The notes below the pieces were generated by a model, which saw only the letters and a list, made by a program, of their open reading frames with translations, did not search any database and was not told where the DNA came from. The translations under genes were made by a program, and so were the position numbers. A stretch of DNA of 64,000 nucleotides from Polydactylus sextarius (lineage: Eukaryota; Chordata; Actinopteri; Polynemidae), in NCBI GenBank assembly GCA_016801845.1, contig CM028908.1, positions 17,518,047-17,582,046 of the forward strand, in the 5' to 3' direction. Numbering within the stretch: position 1 is the first letter of the stretch; each line of letters begins with the position of its first letter. This document shows, piece after piece, positions 51,926-64,000 of the stretch.

Positions 51926-52911
51926 TGTTCTGTGAGGGACAAAAAAAAACAAAAAAAAAACAGCAAATGTTTTTTTGTGTTGCGTCTCCCTGGGAGGGGG
52001 AAATGAAGGCCTGTCAAACAGGGACTCGTATTTCATCCTGTCCATAATTTATGGAGAGACTAGGTTTAGGAAGGGACATTAGGCTAACATGGGGGTTGCT
52101 TGTTGTAAGCATCCCCCATGAGTCATAAGCAACTGGAGGAGGTACAAATCGATGGTGACACGTGTTTCTTTTAGCTACATGGTGCACTTGATGCCATTTT
52201 CCCATCTTAAGTATTTGCAGATAAGCAGCCATTAAGTGTCATTACGTGTCAGTGATACTTTGTGGTGATGTTTAGCGGTTTGTCAAAGCCTGTTTGAGGC
52301 TACTCAGCTCGACTAGTTAGAGTTTCCTGTTAGCATGCTGACAACTACAGTCAATGTGACGTAGCAGAAAAGCCCCTTTACGTAGGACTGGATCATTGAT
52401 CTCCTCCTCCTCCTCCCTGCTCTGCTTTAGTGCGACAGCGAGCTTTATGTGGCATGGGACAGTGACATTCTTTTGAACCGGGAGTTGCAGCAGCCGGAGG
52501 TAGTATATCATAAAGCACAACCTTTCTGCTAATCACAAATTACAGCCAGCCTCTCCTCCAGTCCTGATCCAGCTCTCTCCACAGGGAAGCCAGGGCCAAG
52601 GAGAAGAATACTTGCTCCTGCCAAGTCCTCACCACTCCCCACTACAAGGTGCTTATAAATCGGCATCCTCACAGATAGGTCAAGGTTTTGATTTGGTCGT
52701 GACCTTAGTTCATAAATCTGAATGATGTAGGGGCCTCGGTTAAAAGGCTGCTGGATCAACTCTCGGATGGGACACCCCTCCCTCGCTTTCTGTCTCTTTC
52801 TCTCCTTCTCTGACTCTCTCTCCTCTTCCATCTCTTCAAGCCTCACGTCCCTTTTTCTTTCCGTCCCCGCTGCAGTCTCGAGTCCCCAGAGCCTTTATAA
52901 CAGGCAGAGAA

Positions 52912-52937
52912 AGAGAAAGAGAGAGAGAGAGAGAGAG
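52912..52937. repeat. (AG)n microsatellite
   Basis: Short AG run with one interruption. Confidence 0.88.
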
Positions 52938-53033
52938 ATGGCGAGTGGGTGAAACAGGCAATCAATAAATCAATATGTTTTGCGCCACTAAGCTAGGGAA
53001 AGCTCACTCTCTCAAAGCTGCGTGTGCACGTAC

Positions 53034-53097
53034 GCACACACACATACACTCACTTACCATCCCAGCAAATTTCTATCAACACACACACACACACACA
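53034..53097. repeat. Two short (CA)n tracts
   Basis: CA runs at about 53034-53046 and 53078-53097, separated by unique sequence. Confidence 0.85.
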
Positions 53098-56000
53098 GAC
53101 AAACAAATGAAGGCCCAGGACACAATGTCCCTTGCCAAAAGACATTTTGTTGTTTTAGGGACTTTCTTTTTTCTCATTCTATTTCCTGTTTTGGATCATT
53201 AAGCCATTGATTTTTGTTTCAACGGGTAAGTGGTGGTGGGGACCCCCTGGGAGCCGCCTGAAAACCTCAACAGAGTGGCCCCAGCAGGAGTTTCTCTAGT
53301 TGTGACAGGCTACTCCCAAGGGCCACTGGGCCCTCTTAGCTCTGCAGGGGGAGAAACTATCGTCTGAAATCAGTCATTCTGCCTCAGCATTCCCAGGCTC
53401 TCTGCCATGAGAGTATTCACTCGCATATCTATAGATTTCTTCTTGTTAAATGTCTTTGCAGCCACTGAAAGTACAAACTTGTGCATTTAGTGATAGATTT
53501 GGATTTTGGTCCTCACAGAAAATCTTGGAAGTGTACAAATGGTCAGTTCGCTTCATGGATTGTAAAGGATGTAAAAAGTTGGCTGGAGCCACTGCCTTCC
53601 TATCATTAAGTCCAATATTTTTAGGTCCTTGGTGGCGTTACGGTTATAGAGGAAAGAGCTGGGGAGATACAGTGAGATACAGTAGCAACCCTGGCAGACC
53701 AAGATTCAGTTGGCCAACAGCCAGCAAGATATTACAGTCAGATATATAGTAACACAGATGGATGCACTCAGCCTAAAGAGGCTGACATATTGGCCAGCAC
53801 TGTCATAAGAATGACATAATACCAATCCTGACAGGTAATGAAAATAAAGGCTGCTCCACCGCAGAGTTGCATAAGCGTTTTAACTTTAGCTCATACAACG
53901 TAAAACATTACCCTTGACATATGGGATATCCCGAGGGAAGTTTTCAGAGTGGTTGGATGCTAAAGGTGGAAGTCTGACAATTGGAAGTGGTCTCCGGGCG
54001 TGTTGTAGATGTAACTCTTGATTTCAGCACCTGCAGCCAAAGTCTCCACGGGTTCTATCGCTCTTTGATGTAGAGATGTTTTCATTCTACATTTCATAAA
54101 AATGCACGTTCTGCAGGCAGCCTCAGAATGACACATCTAGCATCTCACAACAACTTCACAACACAGAAATGTGTAAAGTTATAATGATGTATGCACCTTT
54201 TTTTAATTAATCTTTCATATGCAAAGCAGTTAGTGATTATAGTCAAAAGTGGTGCCAACTATTGACAGTGTAGAACTTTTCAAGTACAAAGATAATTACA
54301 AATACAAAAAAAAAAAAAACTAGGAAACTAAAAACTGAATTCACAATCTATCACATTTCTCTACACTATGTAGTTAAATGTGAACTTAAAGCCATGTTGG
54401 ATTTACCCTAGTGTGTCATTATGGTCAAATGCATCCTTTAGGTGGCTGGATCACCTACTCTAGTGCATCTTGAGTAAATTTACACATGCACTTTATGTGG
54501 TTAAGCTTAGTTTGGACAAAATCCAACTTCGTTTGAGTCATTTGGTGCCAGATGTAAAGAGGGTCTGTTTCACAAGACAAGATAAATATGAAAAACTGCA
54601 GTATTTTGGCACAGTTCCTGCAAAGTACATCAAAGCGTAGGACTCAAATTAATACCAAGGGAGAATGGCATGCCGAGGCTCCTCTGCTGAGAAACACAAA
54701 ACTGTGATGTCGTGCCGTGCAGTGGGGGAGCAGTTAAATTACAGACATTTTAAAGAGTAACTATATAATTTTAGGGAGAAAAGAATAGCATAATCTTACG
54801 CTTTTAAAATGAAAAGTCAACTTCTTAAGCAATAAAGCAGATTGCCTTATTTCCGTACACTCCAGGTCTGGTATCACCATATAGCCAGTGATGGTAAATG
54901 TTAGCTAAAGTTAGCAAACTCTTGCCAGTTATCATGATACTGACTCATTTTACTAATTTTATAATCTTCCTTCAATTACCTAACTTCATCACAAACAACA
55001 AAAAAAAAAAAAAAAGTTAGCAAATGAATTCACTATTGCCTGTATAGCAACATCTATCTGACATAACTAGCATCAACAACTCATTTCAGATCAGTAAAGT
55101 TGTAGCACCATTCAGTGTATATAACTGAGCAATGTTGAATTTTACTTCAACTTTTCATTTGTTATTTCTCCTTTTAAAATGTACATAATGTCACTCAAAC
55201 TTCCTTTTTACCTCCTTTAAGCCTTCAAAGACCAAGACCACGTCGACCTCCTGGACTGCATAATAACTGAAAGTAAAGGCAATAATTGTGCGACCGTTTA
55301 TTCTCCTTTCCACCTCTTCATTCACATCCTCTCCCTTCTTCTTGCTGTCCCAGTCTCCCTCTGTTAAAAAAGGAAAAGGCACCTGGAGATATTTTACAGG
55401 TTCAATTTGAAGGAACTTTTCCTCCATCAATAATGAAATCGTATTCCCCTCTGCTCATCTCATTCTCTCTCACTGCTCCCCTCCTAGAATGAACCCGGCG
55501 TCGCTCACTAGATTTCTGATACTTAAAACTCTCTCTCACACTCAGTCGTCTCTTATCCTAAGTTAAACCTTCAAACAACAAGATAAGGAAGACAAATTAA
55601 ACTGATATAAAGAAAGAAAGACAAACACAGAGAGGAAGCAATATGATCTACCTACAACGTCAAGAATAAAAAATATGGAAAACTATGTAATCAAAACTCA
55701 ATTTCCTCTTCCCTGCTATGGTCACCTGTCTTTCTTTTCAATCTCCCCTGGTCTTTTTCTTACATGTGGCATTAGAGAAGGAGCAAGCTTTGACATTATG
55801 ATAGGCCTTTGAATAGCTGAAACTATAATATGGGAATGAATACGAATAATAAAAGGAAAAGATGAGAGACAGATTGACATTTTGGCTGTCGCGTCCTTGG
55901 CACTTGACAAAGATGAAGATTCCCTCCCTCTGCCCCGAGTGTGTGTTGGTTCCTTCTGTGTGTGAGCAAAAGCTGGCGGGCTCAGTACATGCAAACATCA

Positions 56001-57074
56001 TCGTTCGCATGTACGAATGTGTATCCTGCATTTAGTCACGTGCATGTGCATATTTTTGACTCTTAAGTATGTGGGAGTGAGAGAACATTCACATCGCCCA
56101 CCTGGTCTCTAGCTGGGAGCCAGTAGATCTGTCTTACTGAAAAACTCCCTACTGTGTCTTTGGCGGAGCCTAACAGGCAGATTTAACTGTATCACTTCCT
56201 TCTTACTCCTCCTCCACTCTTTACTCCTCTCTTCTCCCTCGTTCTGCTCTGCTCCTCTGTTCCCGACACTCGTCTCTTTCTCTCTCTTCCTGCCTCTTCT
56301 ATATTTAATCAGACACAGACTGTGGAATTAGTGATTATTTGAAGGAAATATACAGACAAGAGAAAGAGTGTATGTGTACGTGAATGTGAGAGACTTGGAG
56401 AGGAAAAAGAGTTGTCCAGATCTCCTCCTGTCATTTCACAGTTTGCAGAGAGCAGAGGAGTATAGAGGTTAATGAATCGCTTAATAAGCCTTGCAGGGTT
56501 TTAGTTGGACACATCAGACATGGATGTCATGTCTGTGCTACTTTGCGACCGGCTCACTCTGTCTTTATGTCTGCATTACTCTAGCTCACCTTTATGTCAC
56601 CGGAGCCTCTTTCTTTCTTTTTACCTGAGTACAGTACATTCACACTGAGGCCTGACTCAGACTGACACTGCATGAAAATAAGACCCATTATTTATTTCAG
56701 TTTTACAGCACTGCATTGATACACCTTCAGTTTTGCCAGTGCAGAAAAAAAAAATTCCTAACTCAAATACCTAAATTACCTAACTCTTAGCTTTTGCCAC
56801 ATTGCAACGGATGCACTATGAATTCAATGCATCATAGTGCATCATAATCCAATACGTCAGGTTTGTGTTTTCAGAATTGGACTGTATTTTTTTAATTATT
56901 ATTATTTGCAGCATATAGCATATATTATTATTATTAGGCTAAAACAACAACAAAAAAACAAAAATGTGTGCATTCACACTAACATGTTTAACAATGTCCA
57001 CCCACACTGAACAACAGGTAATATGGCAATCATGAACACAGCACAAGACAGCCCACTGAGTTTCGTCTGCTTAA

Positions 57075-57298
57075 AGAAATTGCACAACGTTTTGGGAAAT
57101 TCACTTAATTTGCTCTCTTGCTGAGAGTTCGATGAGAAGATCGATACCACTCACATGTCTGTCTGGTAAATATACAACTATACCGCCAGCAGCCACTTAA
57201 CTTAGCTTAGTATAAAGATTAGAAACAAGAGGGAAGGGAATTCCTGACCAGTGTTCAGCAGACAGACAACTCTTGTTGCAAAATGTCAAACTATTCCT
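57075..57298. mobile_element. TTAA-flanked miniature transposon, 224 bp
   Basis: Left end AGAAATTGCACAACGTTTTG, right end (reverse complement) AGGAATAGTTTGACATTTTG: 13 of 20 positions agree. TTAA lies directly outside both ends (57071-57074 and 57299-57302). The interior (GAGAGTTCGATGAGAAGATC, GATACCACTCACATGTCTGT, CTTAGCTTAGTATAAAGA) is one I recognise as a very common teleost repeat. No open frame, so non-autonomous. Confidence 0.8.
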
Positions 57299-58140
57299 TT
57301 AAATCTTTATTCTGCTGTTTCCTGTTCTCTATAATCACCTCCGCTGTGTTTCAGCATGGCCCGACACCCAGTTTAGTAGTTGTGATTGACGTATTTTTCT
57401 GTTTCAAAAAATAGTGATTTGATCAGGGTTTACAAATTCGCTGTATTCCCCCTGCTGCCACAGTAAGATACCAGTAAAATCACCATTTGATGATTGTTAT
57501 CTGACAAAATAGTAACAGGGGACAAAAAAAGTTGCTCCATTAACGTTGCTCTCGCTTAACTTTCCCGCACAAATACGAAGACGAGGCAGACGTTTTCAGT
57601 TGTGTCCCCTCTGGAGACCATTACTGAACAAAGGCCCTATATACATTCTTATTTTTGTTTTTCTATAACTGTTTCTCTCAGTCTCTTTCTGCCTTTTTTC
57701 CAATACAAGGGCAGGCTACTGTGAGTGACAGCTCCATCTCCTCACCACCTAACCTCATGAGACAGAGACAACAGTGTGTGTGTCGCATGTGTGCATTTTT
57801 GTTGCGTATTTGAACATTAGAGTTGTTGCATTTTCTCGCCAAGATTATTCGCAGTGAGTTCGCCCCAATGCCGCTATTTGTGTCTATATTTACATCTGCG
57901 TATGCTGTAAGGTATCTTTCATATGCACAGGCCTTTCAAGTCAGCACTCACTCTTTTCTCCTCATATACACATTCACACACACACACACATACACAGTCC
58001 AGCGATACACAATTCATGAATACTCGCGCTGTAATTATGGGAAACCCACTCATCCTTTCCGTACGTCAGTGATGGCTGAAGAAAAGGACAAAAGTTATTG
58101 GGGGGATGGAAGTGCTTGTTTTCTCCTCTTCCTTTTTCTT

Positions 58141-58283
58141 CCATCCATCAATTTTCTACTCCTTTATCCCACACTCAGGGTCGGGTCCACACAGAGAATC
58201 CCTGTGCCTGACCCAGAAGTCGAACCCAGAACCTTCTTGCTGTGAGGCAACAGTGCTAACCCCTGTTCTGACGTGGTGCCCCA
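58141..58283 (-). mobile_element. tRNA-derived SINE with L2-like tail, internally deleted
   Basis: Read on the - strand, the element starts near 58283 with a tRNA-like head: A-box-like GGTTAGCACTGTTGCC (about 58247-58262), CTCACAGCAAGAAGG, and B-box-like GGTTCGACTTC (58216-58226, one or two bases off consensus). It ends with CGACCCTGAGTGTGGGATAA and a TAGAAAATTGATGGATGG tail (58141-58187), which is the L2-type tail I know from fish SINEs. The usual central body between head and tail is missing. A poly-T run (58286-58297) lies just beyond the head. Not a functional tRNA gene. Confidence 0.75.
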
Positions 58284-58987
58284 CTTTTTTTTTTTTTAAT
58301 GAATTAGATAAGTGAAAAGCAAAAACCCAGTGATGGCACACCAGTACCAGCCATGATTTATGTTCACCTCTGGAGAGAGAAAAGTAGAATTTATGGCTTT
58401 CTTGTCGGGCCTAATCTTTACTTTATGCTGCAAAGCTCAGGAAATGCAGTAAGCTTAGAAGGTGAGGGAGAGAGAAGCTGAAAATTGTCCTCTACACTTT
58501 CTCTAGTTAGCTTTTTTTTTCCTCCTCTCACTTACTAACCAACTCTATCACATTTTGTCCTTGTCATTTTTTTTTTTTTTATTACCTCCTCCTCCTGCAA
58601 ACTTACATACACAGGAGCACCCATGCATACACACACTAGTGCACTCACAGGTGCACACACACGCACGGTCTGAACACTTCGGATCACGCACATGCTGGTG
58701 CACTATGCACACAGACGCACACTCGCACATAAACTGAGGGCTGTTCAGCCCCTCAGCAACACCTTTACTTTTCTCACTGCAATTTTCTCACACTTTTTCA
58801 TTCCCTGTGTCTTCTCTTCTTTCTTTTCTCTAGCTGCCTCGCTCGGCACCTCCGCCCTCAACCGCCTACACATATAGATCCATTCTTTTTATAGTCAAAG
58901 CTATAGTCCCCATGGCAACATCAGACTTGTTGATTGCCAAGGTGCTGTATGTCTAATTATGTAACTATCACAAGGGGTCGTGTTGTT

Positions 58988-59109
<122 letters not shown>

Positions 59110-62022
59110 CGCTCTGCAGCCTATTTGTTCCTCACCCCAGCAGTGTCCTCTATTAGCATTACCTCTTTTTGTGATGGATCAAGTTGTGAGGTGATAATCA
59201 ATCTGTGTTCAGAGCCAGATGTGATGTTTAATATCAAAAGGGACAAAATTGAATATCTGCATTCGCTTAAAATTGAATATTTGATATGTTTCGTGTGCAC
59301 CTTACAGCTGGAATAGCGTGTGCGTGTGCGACTCATTTGCACGCAGGGTTTAAGTGTGTGAGGGCGTGGAGTACGCACAAGTGCATGTCACAGGCAAGTG
59401 TGAAGCTATAACAGGTTCTGACAGGGTAAAATCATTTGGAGGTGCAGATGATGTGCTTTTTCTATCCAGTTACGGTGTGACAACAGACTTCTCAACCATC
59501 AATTCCTATTAAAGCGTTCACAGGAAGCGTAAACCCTGTCTACTCTCATTCCACATCGATTCTTATCCAGGTAGAGAACTGAAAAAAGATGGAGGGAAAC
59601 AGGAAGGGAAAACACTATATTATGCATTAACTCACAGTGGAAAAAAATAGTTTTCACGCTCAACACTCATTTACTCTATTCGACAACAAATCCGCACAGG
59701 AGAAGAAGAGGAGGGGAGGGGGAGAACGAGAGAATATAATAAGATGTGGAGCAAGAATAGAAGAGAAAAACAGAAAAAGCACTACATTTGCATTTTAACC
59801 TCTCATTCAAAACTGCTCGAAAGCCGTCCCACTACTGCGAGCGCTCAGGCTGCTTGCCAGTGAAAGAAGGAGAAAACAGGAGGAGATAAAGAAGAGGTGG
59901 GCTGGTGTGAAATGGATCAAACAATGGATGTGAGAAAAGTGTTGCTGTTCTCAACCAACTGCGGGCAAAAAGAGAGAAAGAGTGGAGGAGGAGTGGGGGT
60001 GTGTGATAACTTGCAGCTTTTAAAATGTCTGTGTTTTGTAACTAGTTTCCCCCCCCCAACAACAGGTCTTTAGAAAGTTGGACAAAAGTGTTGTCAGAGC
60101 TGCAGGAGTAAGCGAGCAAACGAAACGGTCTTTTAATCAGGAAGAAAAAGCAGGATCAGTGTGCGAATGAAAAGGTCAGAAAAAAACTACTAAGTGGGCC
60201 TTTGAGGAGTGATCCGTGTTGTGCATGCGGTGTGTAAAAGAAATCAGCAATGATCAGAGGGTGGAACTGAACGGCTCGCCTCCTTTTGTGATCTCTGTGT
60301 GCTTTCCTCTCACCTGCCTTTGTGGAGACATGGTGATCTCAGTGGACACGACCGGGGACAGCAGCAGTACAGAGCGAGCAGCGGTGTGTAGAAACAAGGC
60401 AGAGAAACACGGTGACTGCGATTTTCATTCACACAGTCACTCTGGGAAGGGAAAGCAATTCATATTGAATTGCTTTAGGACAATATTTTTTGTGGGATGT
60501 AATTTAATATGCAACCTCTGCTGTTTAAAATTCATCAGCCGCTATTATTGAACGTCTTTAAACTTCTGCCATCAAACCCACAGCAGTAAATGAGCACGTA
60601 ACAAGTCTGTAAAAACATTTGCATGTGTGTTATTGTTCACAGCAAGTTTTGGTGCAGTACTTCATCATCACACAGCATTTTGAACATAAGGAAATACTGA
60701 TAAATGAGAGCCAATGTCTCATTTACCATAATGCACACTGCAGCCACCTTGTTGTTTTACTAGCCACCTTGGTGCTGCAGTGTAAAAACCAAAGAAAGCA
60801 CAGCCTGTGCCAATTCATAATTCATCTGAATGCTTTTTTTTCCTCTCTATTTATTTTACTCTTGTCCACTCTGTCTGACTGCAGCATGCCACTCAATCCC
60901 AGCCCAAACAACTGGGTCAGACCGTCCCATTGTCAGAAAATACTCTTCTCATCCTTGATCTGACGTGAAACAGATTGCCCATCTCTGTTTGTCTGTAGAG
61001 ATAAGAAGGGATGAAGGAGAAGAGAATGCAACAAAAGGAAAGAGATTGGGATGTTTTGCTTTCTAGTTCTCTTTACCCGCACACACCGACATTGATCTCA
61101 CCGCAGTATGTTTCACTTTAACATCAAAAGAGAGGTTTGGTGTTTGGCCATATGTCAGGATGAAGAACTACAGGGGAAGGAAGGAGAAAAAATACCCACT
61201 GAGATGTGTAGACATTAGTGGAGATTAAACCTGATGGGAATCCAAGTGGGATTTAACCATTTATCAGCTTTCAAGCCTTTACCAACACTTCCTGAGCACT
61301 AACCTGAAAGTTGTTGTCACATTGCATTTTGGGTATTTTAGGGGCAAAAGCAGTTGTTTGTCCTAGTCCTAGATAGTCCTAGATAAAGCTTAAGATATTT
61401 TATTTTTATAAAGTCTAAAGTCTTTGAGGTTGAGGGCAATTTTTTTTTTAATCCACATCAATATGTCTATAGCCTATAGCTATGTAGTTGTGTGATATTT
61501 GCCAGTGTTGTGAATGTTTAAGTTGTAGCACAGATGCTTGGATACTTTCTTTCAAAAATTATAAGTTAAACCATTTAAAAATTGAGGACTGTCTCTTTCC
61601 ACAAGTTTTTTAGCAAGAAATATTGTATTATTGGCGAAAAACACAAAATGTCCAGATGCTGCGTATTAAGGTGGCTTAGCTGTTATCATAATGCAGTCCT
61701 GGAATAAACACACTGACTGTCAAAGAAAACGATGTGGCTTGAGTCCACACAAAGACTTGGCTTTCTTTCTGTTAGCTTAAAATGCTAGCAAAAATGTTCC
61801 ATTAGCTTTCAAACATCCTACATCTTGAAGCCAAAACTATTTTACCATTCAATCTAAATCTGAACTGAACTTTTTTGCCAGTAAATACAGGATTTTATAA
61901 CTACGACAAGTCTAGACATTACATTCAAAGCTAATAAACCTTGTCATTAGTAAGTAGTAAAATGCTTTCTTTTTATCAAGCATAAATTAAGAGCTGCACT
62001 CGCAGAAACATTTTAACCACTC

Positions 62023-62059
62023 CTCATGTTCTATTCAGCACCACTGAATAGGACATGAG
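62023..62059 (+). other. Short hairpin-forming inverted repeat
   Basis: CTCATGTTCTATTCAG (62023-62038) and CTGAATAGGACATGAG (62044-62059) are complementary over 16 positions, with one mismatch that would be a U-G pair in sense RNA, around a 5-nt loop. Too short for an animal miRNA precursor. It may be the core of a decayed palindromic element. Confidence 0.7.
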
Positions 62060-62315
62060 CTAGCATGTTGTAGCGCTGGGCAAAATTAGAAATTTCTACT
62101 CTTAATGTTCTATAGAGATACTTCTGCCTGAATGCCTCTGACTGCTGAGTGACTTATTAGCTGCAAAAAAAAAAAAAAAACATTTGTTACCGAGACTAGA
62201 CTGTGCATTTGCTAAGAGGATCACTGAGTATGATGTGAGGCGATGCTGTTTGACTGACTGACCTGAATTTCACTCCCGATGAACGCATCTTGTGCCATGG
62301 GAAAAATAACCCCCC

Positions 62316-62370
62316 ATACACACACCACACACACACACACAGACACACACACACACACACACACACACAC
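62316..62370. repeat. (CA)n microsatellite
   Basis: About 55 bp of CA with a CC and a GA interruption, sense strand. Confidence 0.94.
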
Positions 62371-63031
62371 CCAAACGAGCTGTTTCCAGTTCCATTAGTC
62401 ACATTATGGTACTTCTCCCTGAAGTCTGCAGTGGTACAGTTATAGTGGTGGAACGATGTGAGATGCCTATTCCCTACAGAAGCTGTAAAAATACTTCTGT
62501 GACTCAAGAGGTTGCAAAAGTCAATAAAACAAATTTTTTTACATGTTCTGTAGGAGCTTTTCTGGAGGTTGTGTATGTAGGAGTTCCATATGATTTTAAT
62601 GCTTCTGTGAGTTAATGTAAAATCAATATTTTTTAAAATAGGTTGTCCTCTTTGTGACCACTAGTGAAATCTATTACATACCTGCTAAATGCCTCTAGTT
62701 GTTCCTGCTAGTCTTTGATACTGAGGGTTGATTTTTTTTCTCTTTTTACAAGGCCTCAGTTTCCCAAAAGCATCTCAGGGTTATAACCATATTTGTTCAG
62801 CTAATGTTTCCATTGGCATGGTTCCATCTCAAGATGTGTGTTGTGCATGCTGAGATACTTTGGAAAGGAGATCCAGGTCGAGTGCCAGTGGTTCAGTCGA
62901 CAGAACGAATACGGGCATTCGGTTACACACAGACCCAGTGGTATTGCTCCTACAGAGAATCTCAACATCTGGAGTAGCTCCTTTATAGACACTTTTAGAC
63001 ACAAATACAGTGCACTTAAGAAATCAGTAAA

Positions 63032-63033
<2 letters not shown>

Positions 63034-63085
<52 letters not shown>
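63034..63085. repeat. (TG)n microsatellite
   Basis: About 52 bp of pure TG, sense strand of intron 2. Confidence 0.95.
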
Positions 63086-63087
<2 letters not shown>

Positions 63088-64000
63088 AGCACATAAAAAC
63101 CCAAACACCTCAACATTCAAATGGGACAGAGACGGAATGAAAGCAATTGGAATGTAAAACGAAAAAAGGGCCTTCAGCTGCAGAATGTAAAATAGAGCAA
63201 GTTTTGACAATAGTAGAAGAGGAATATTATGAAGGCAGCCTTTCTTGCTTCCCTGGGAGAGTTTCATGGAGTGCTTTCTCACTGTGATAATGAAATGACC
63301 TGGCCTGCACTGCTCCACTCTCTCTCTCTCAAAAACACATCTGCTAGACGAGGGTGAAAATGAGAAAATCCTACCTCCTCTCCCCAGTTCCGTAAAGCAT
63401 ACTTTCAATATTCTTTTTCACAGACAATGATGGGAGTGTGAGTGACTCTGTGTGCTGTTGTGTCCTTGTGAGTGTTGTTGTGTATTAGACTGACTGACAT
63501 CAGACTGTGTCTGTATGTGCACCTAAGTTGTGTCGTTGTTTTTGTTTTTTCCGGGGGTGCGATGCTAGTGCTTGCACTGTCTTGAGCAACTTGTAATAAA
63601 CTGTATTTGAAGCACATTTGACATAACAAGGTACTATACAGAAATTCGGTGGATAGAAATCCTATACAGTTGTCAACATAACATTGTTTTTCTAACTTTG
63701 TTTCTGTGGTTTGCACACGGTGAAATCAATATAGTAAGCAGAAAAAAAAAACTCAGATCAAAGACTTCAATTTTGTCCCATTTCGAGGTAGAATCCAATA
63801 AAGCAAACTATAGTCCCACACTGTTTTGAGCTAATCTTGTGGGCCTCACTAGACATTCAGGTCGTACTAGACTGATTCAGAAGAATGACTCACCAGTTTG
63901 GTTCAGCACTGACTGCATGCAGACCATGAATTCCCTCAGCTTCTAGTTAGCAGGGAATCTATGGCAGCACTGAGGCAGAGTGCTGTCATTGAGTTACATA

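Noticed and set aside
58216..58262. tRNA-like A and B boxes on the - strand
   Set aside because: They belong to a SINE head with L2-like tail; the cloverleaf cannot be completed and flanking tRNA arms are absent.
62023..62059. Candidate microRNA precursor
   Set aside because: A 16-bp stem with a 5-nt loop is too short for Drosha/Dicer processing, and the arms do not extend outward.

Overview
The window is vertebrate nuclear DNA, most likely from a teleost fish and probably a percomorph. The evidence is a neuronal vertebrate gene split by very long introns, very dense dinucleotide and tetranucleotide microsatellites, and degenerate copies of repeat types I recognise from teleost genomes: a Tc1-like transposon, TTAA-flanked miniature elements, and a tRNA-derived SINE with an L2-like tail. 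Nothing looks prokaryotic, viral or plasmid-borne.

I can support only one protein-coding gene, and it is partial. It is the 5' end of celf4 (brunol4), a CUGBP/ELAV-like RNA-binding protein, on the + strand. Coding exon 1 (4998-5274) carries the N-terminal leader and the first two thirds of RRM1. Coding exon 2 (26488-26570, 83 bp) carries the RNP1 half of RRM1. The two join in phase across a Gly codon. The expected next exon (it should open with a Met-Asn-Arg-Pro type sequence) was not found, so intron 2 probably runs off the right edge.

Layout: 1-about 3600 is AT-rich upstream sequence. About 3830-4997 is the presumed promoter and 5'UTR. 4998-5274 is exon 1. 5275-26487 is intron 1 (21.2 kb), rich in (TG)n tracts, (GATA)n, (TA)n and polypurine sequence. 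26488-26570 is exon 2. 26571-64000 is intron 2 (at least 37.4 kb), which holds a (GAGT)28 block, a broken Tc1-like element, three TTAA-flanked miniature transposons, a SINE, and several low-repeat stretches that are candidates for conserved regulatory sequence.

The most interesting points are these. Exon 2 is flanked on both sides by UG repeats in sense orientation, and (TG)n outnumbers (CA)n on the sense strand; CELF proteins bind UGU/GU-rich RNA, so autoregulation is a testable idea. Three separate miniature elements in intron 2 have exact TTAA flanks. A short sequence block occurs twice in intron 1, each time directly beside an AT/GT microsatellite. I found no new multi-gene system here.
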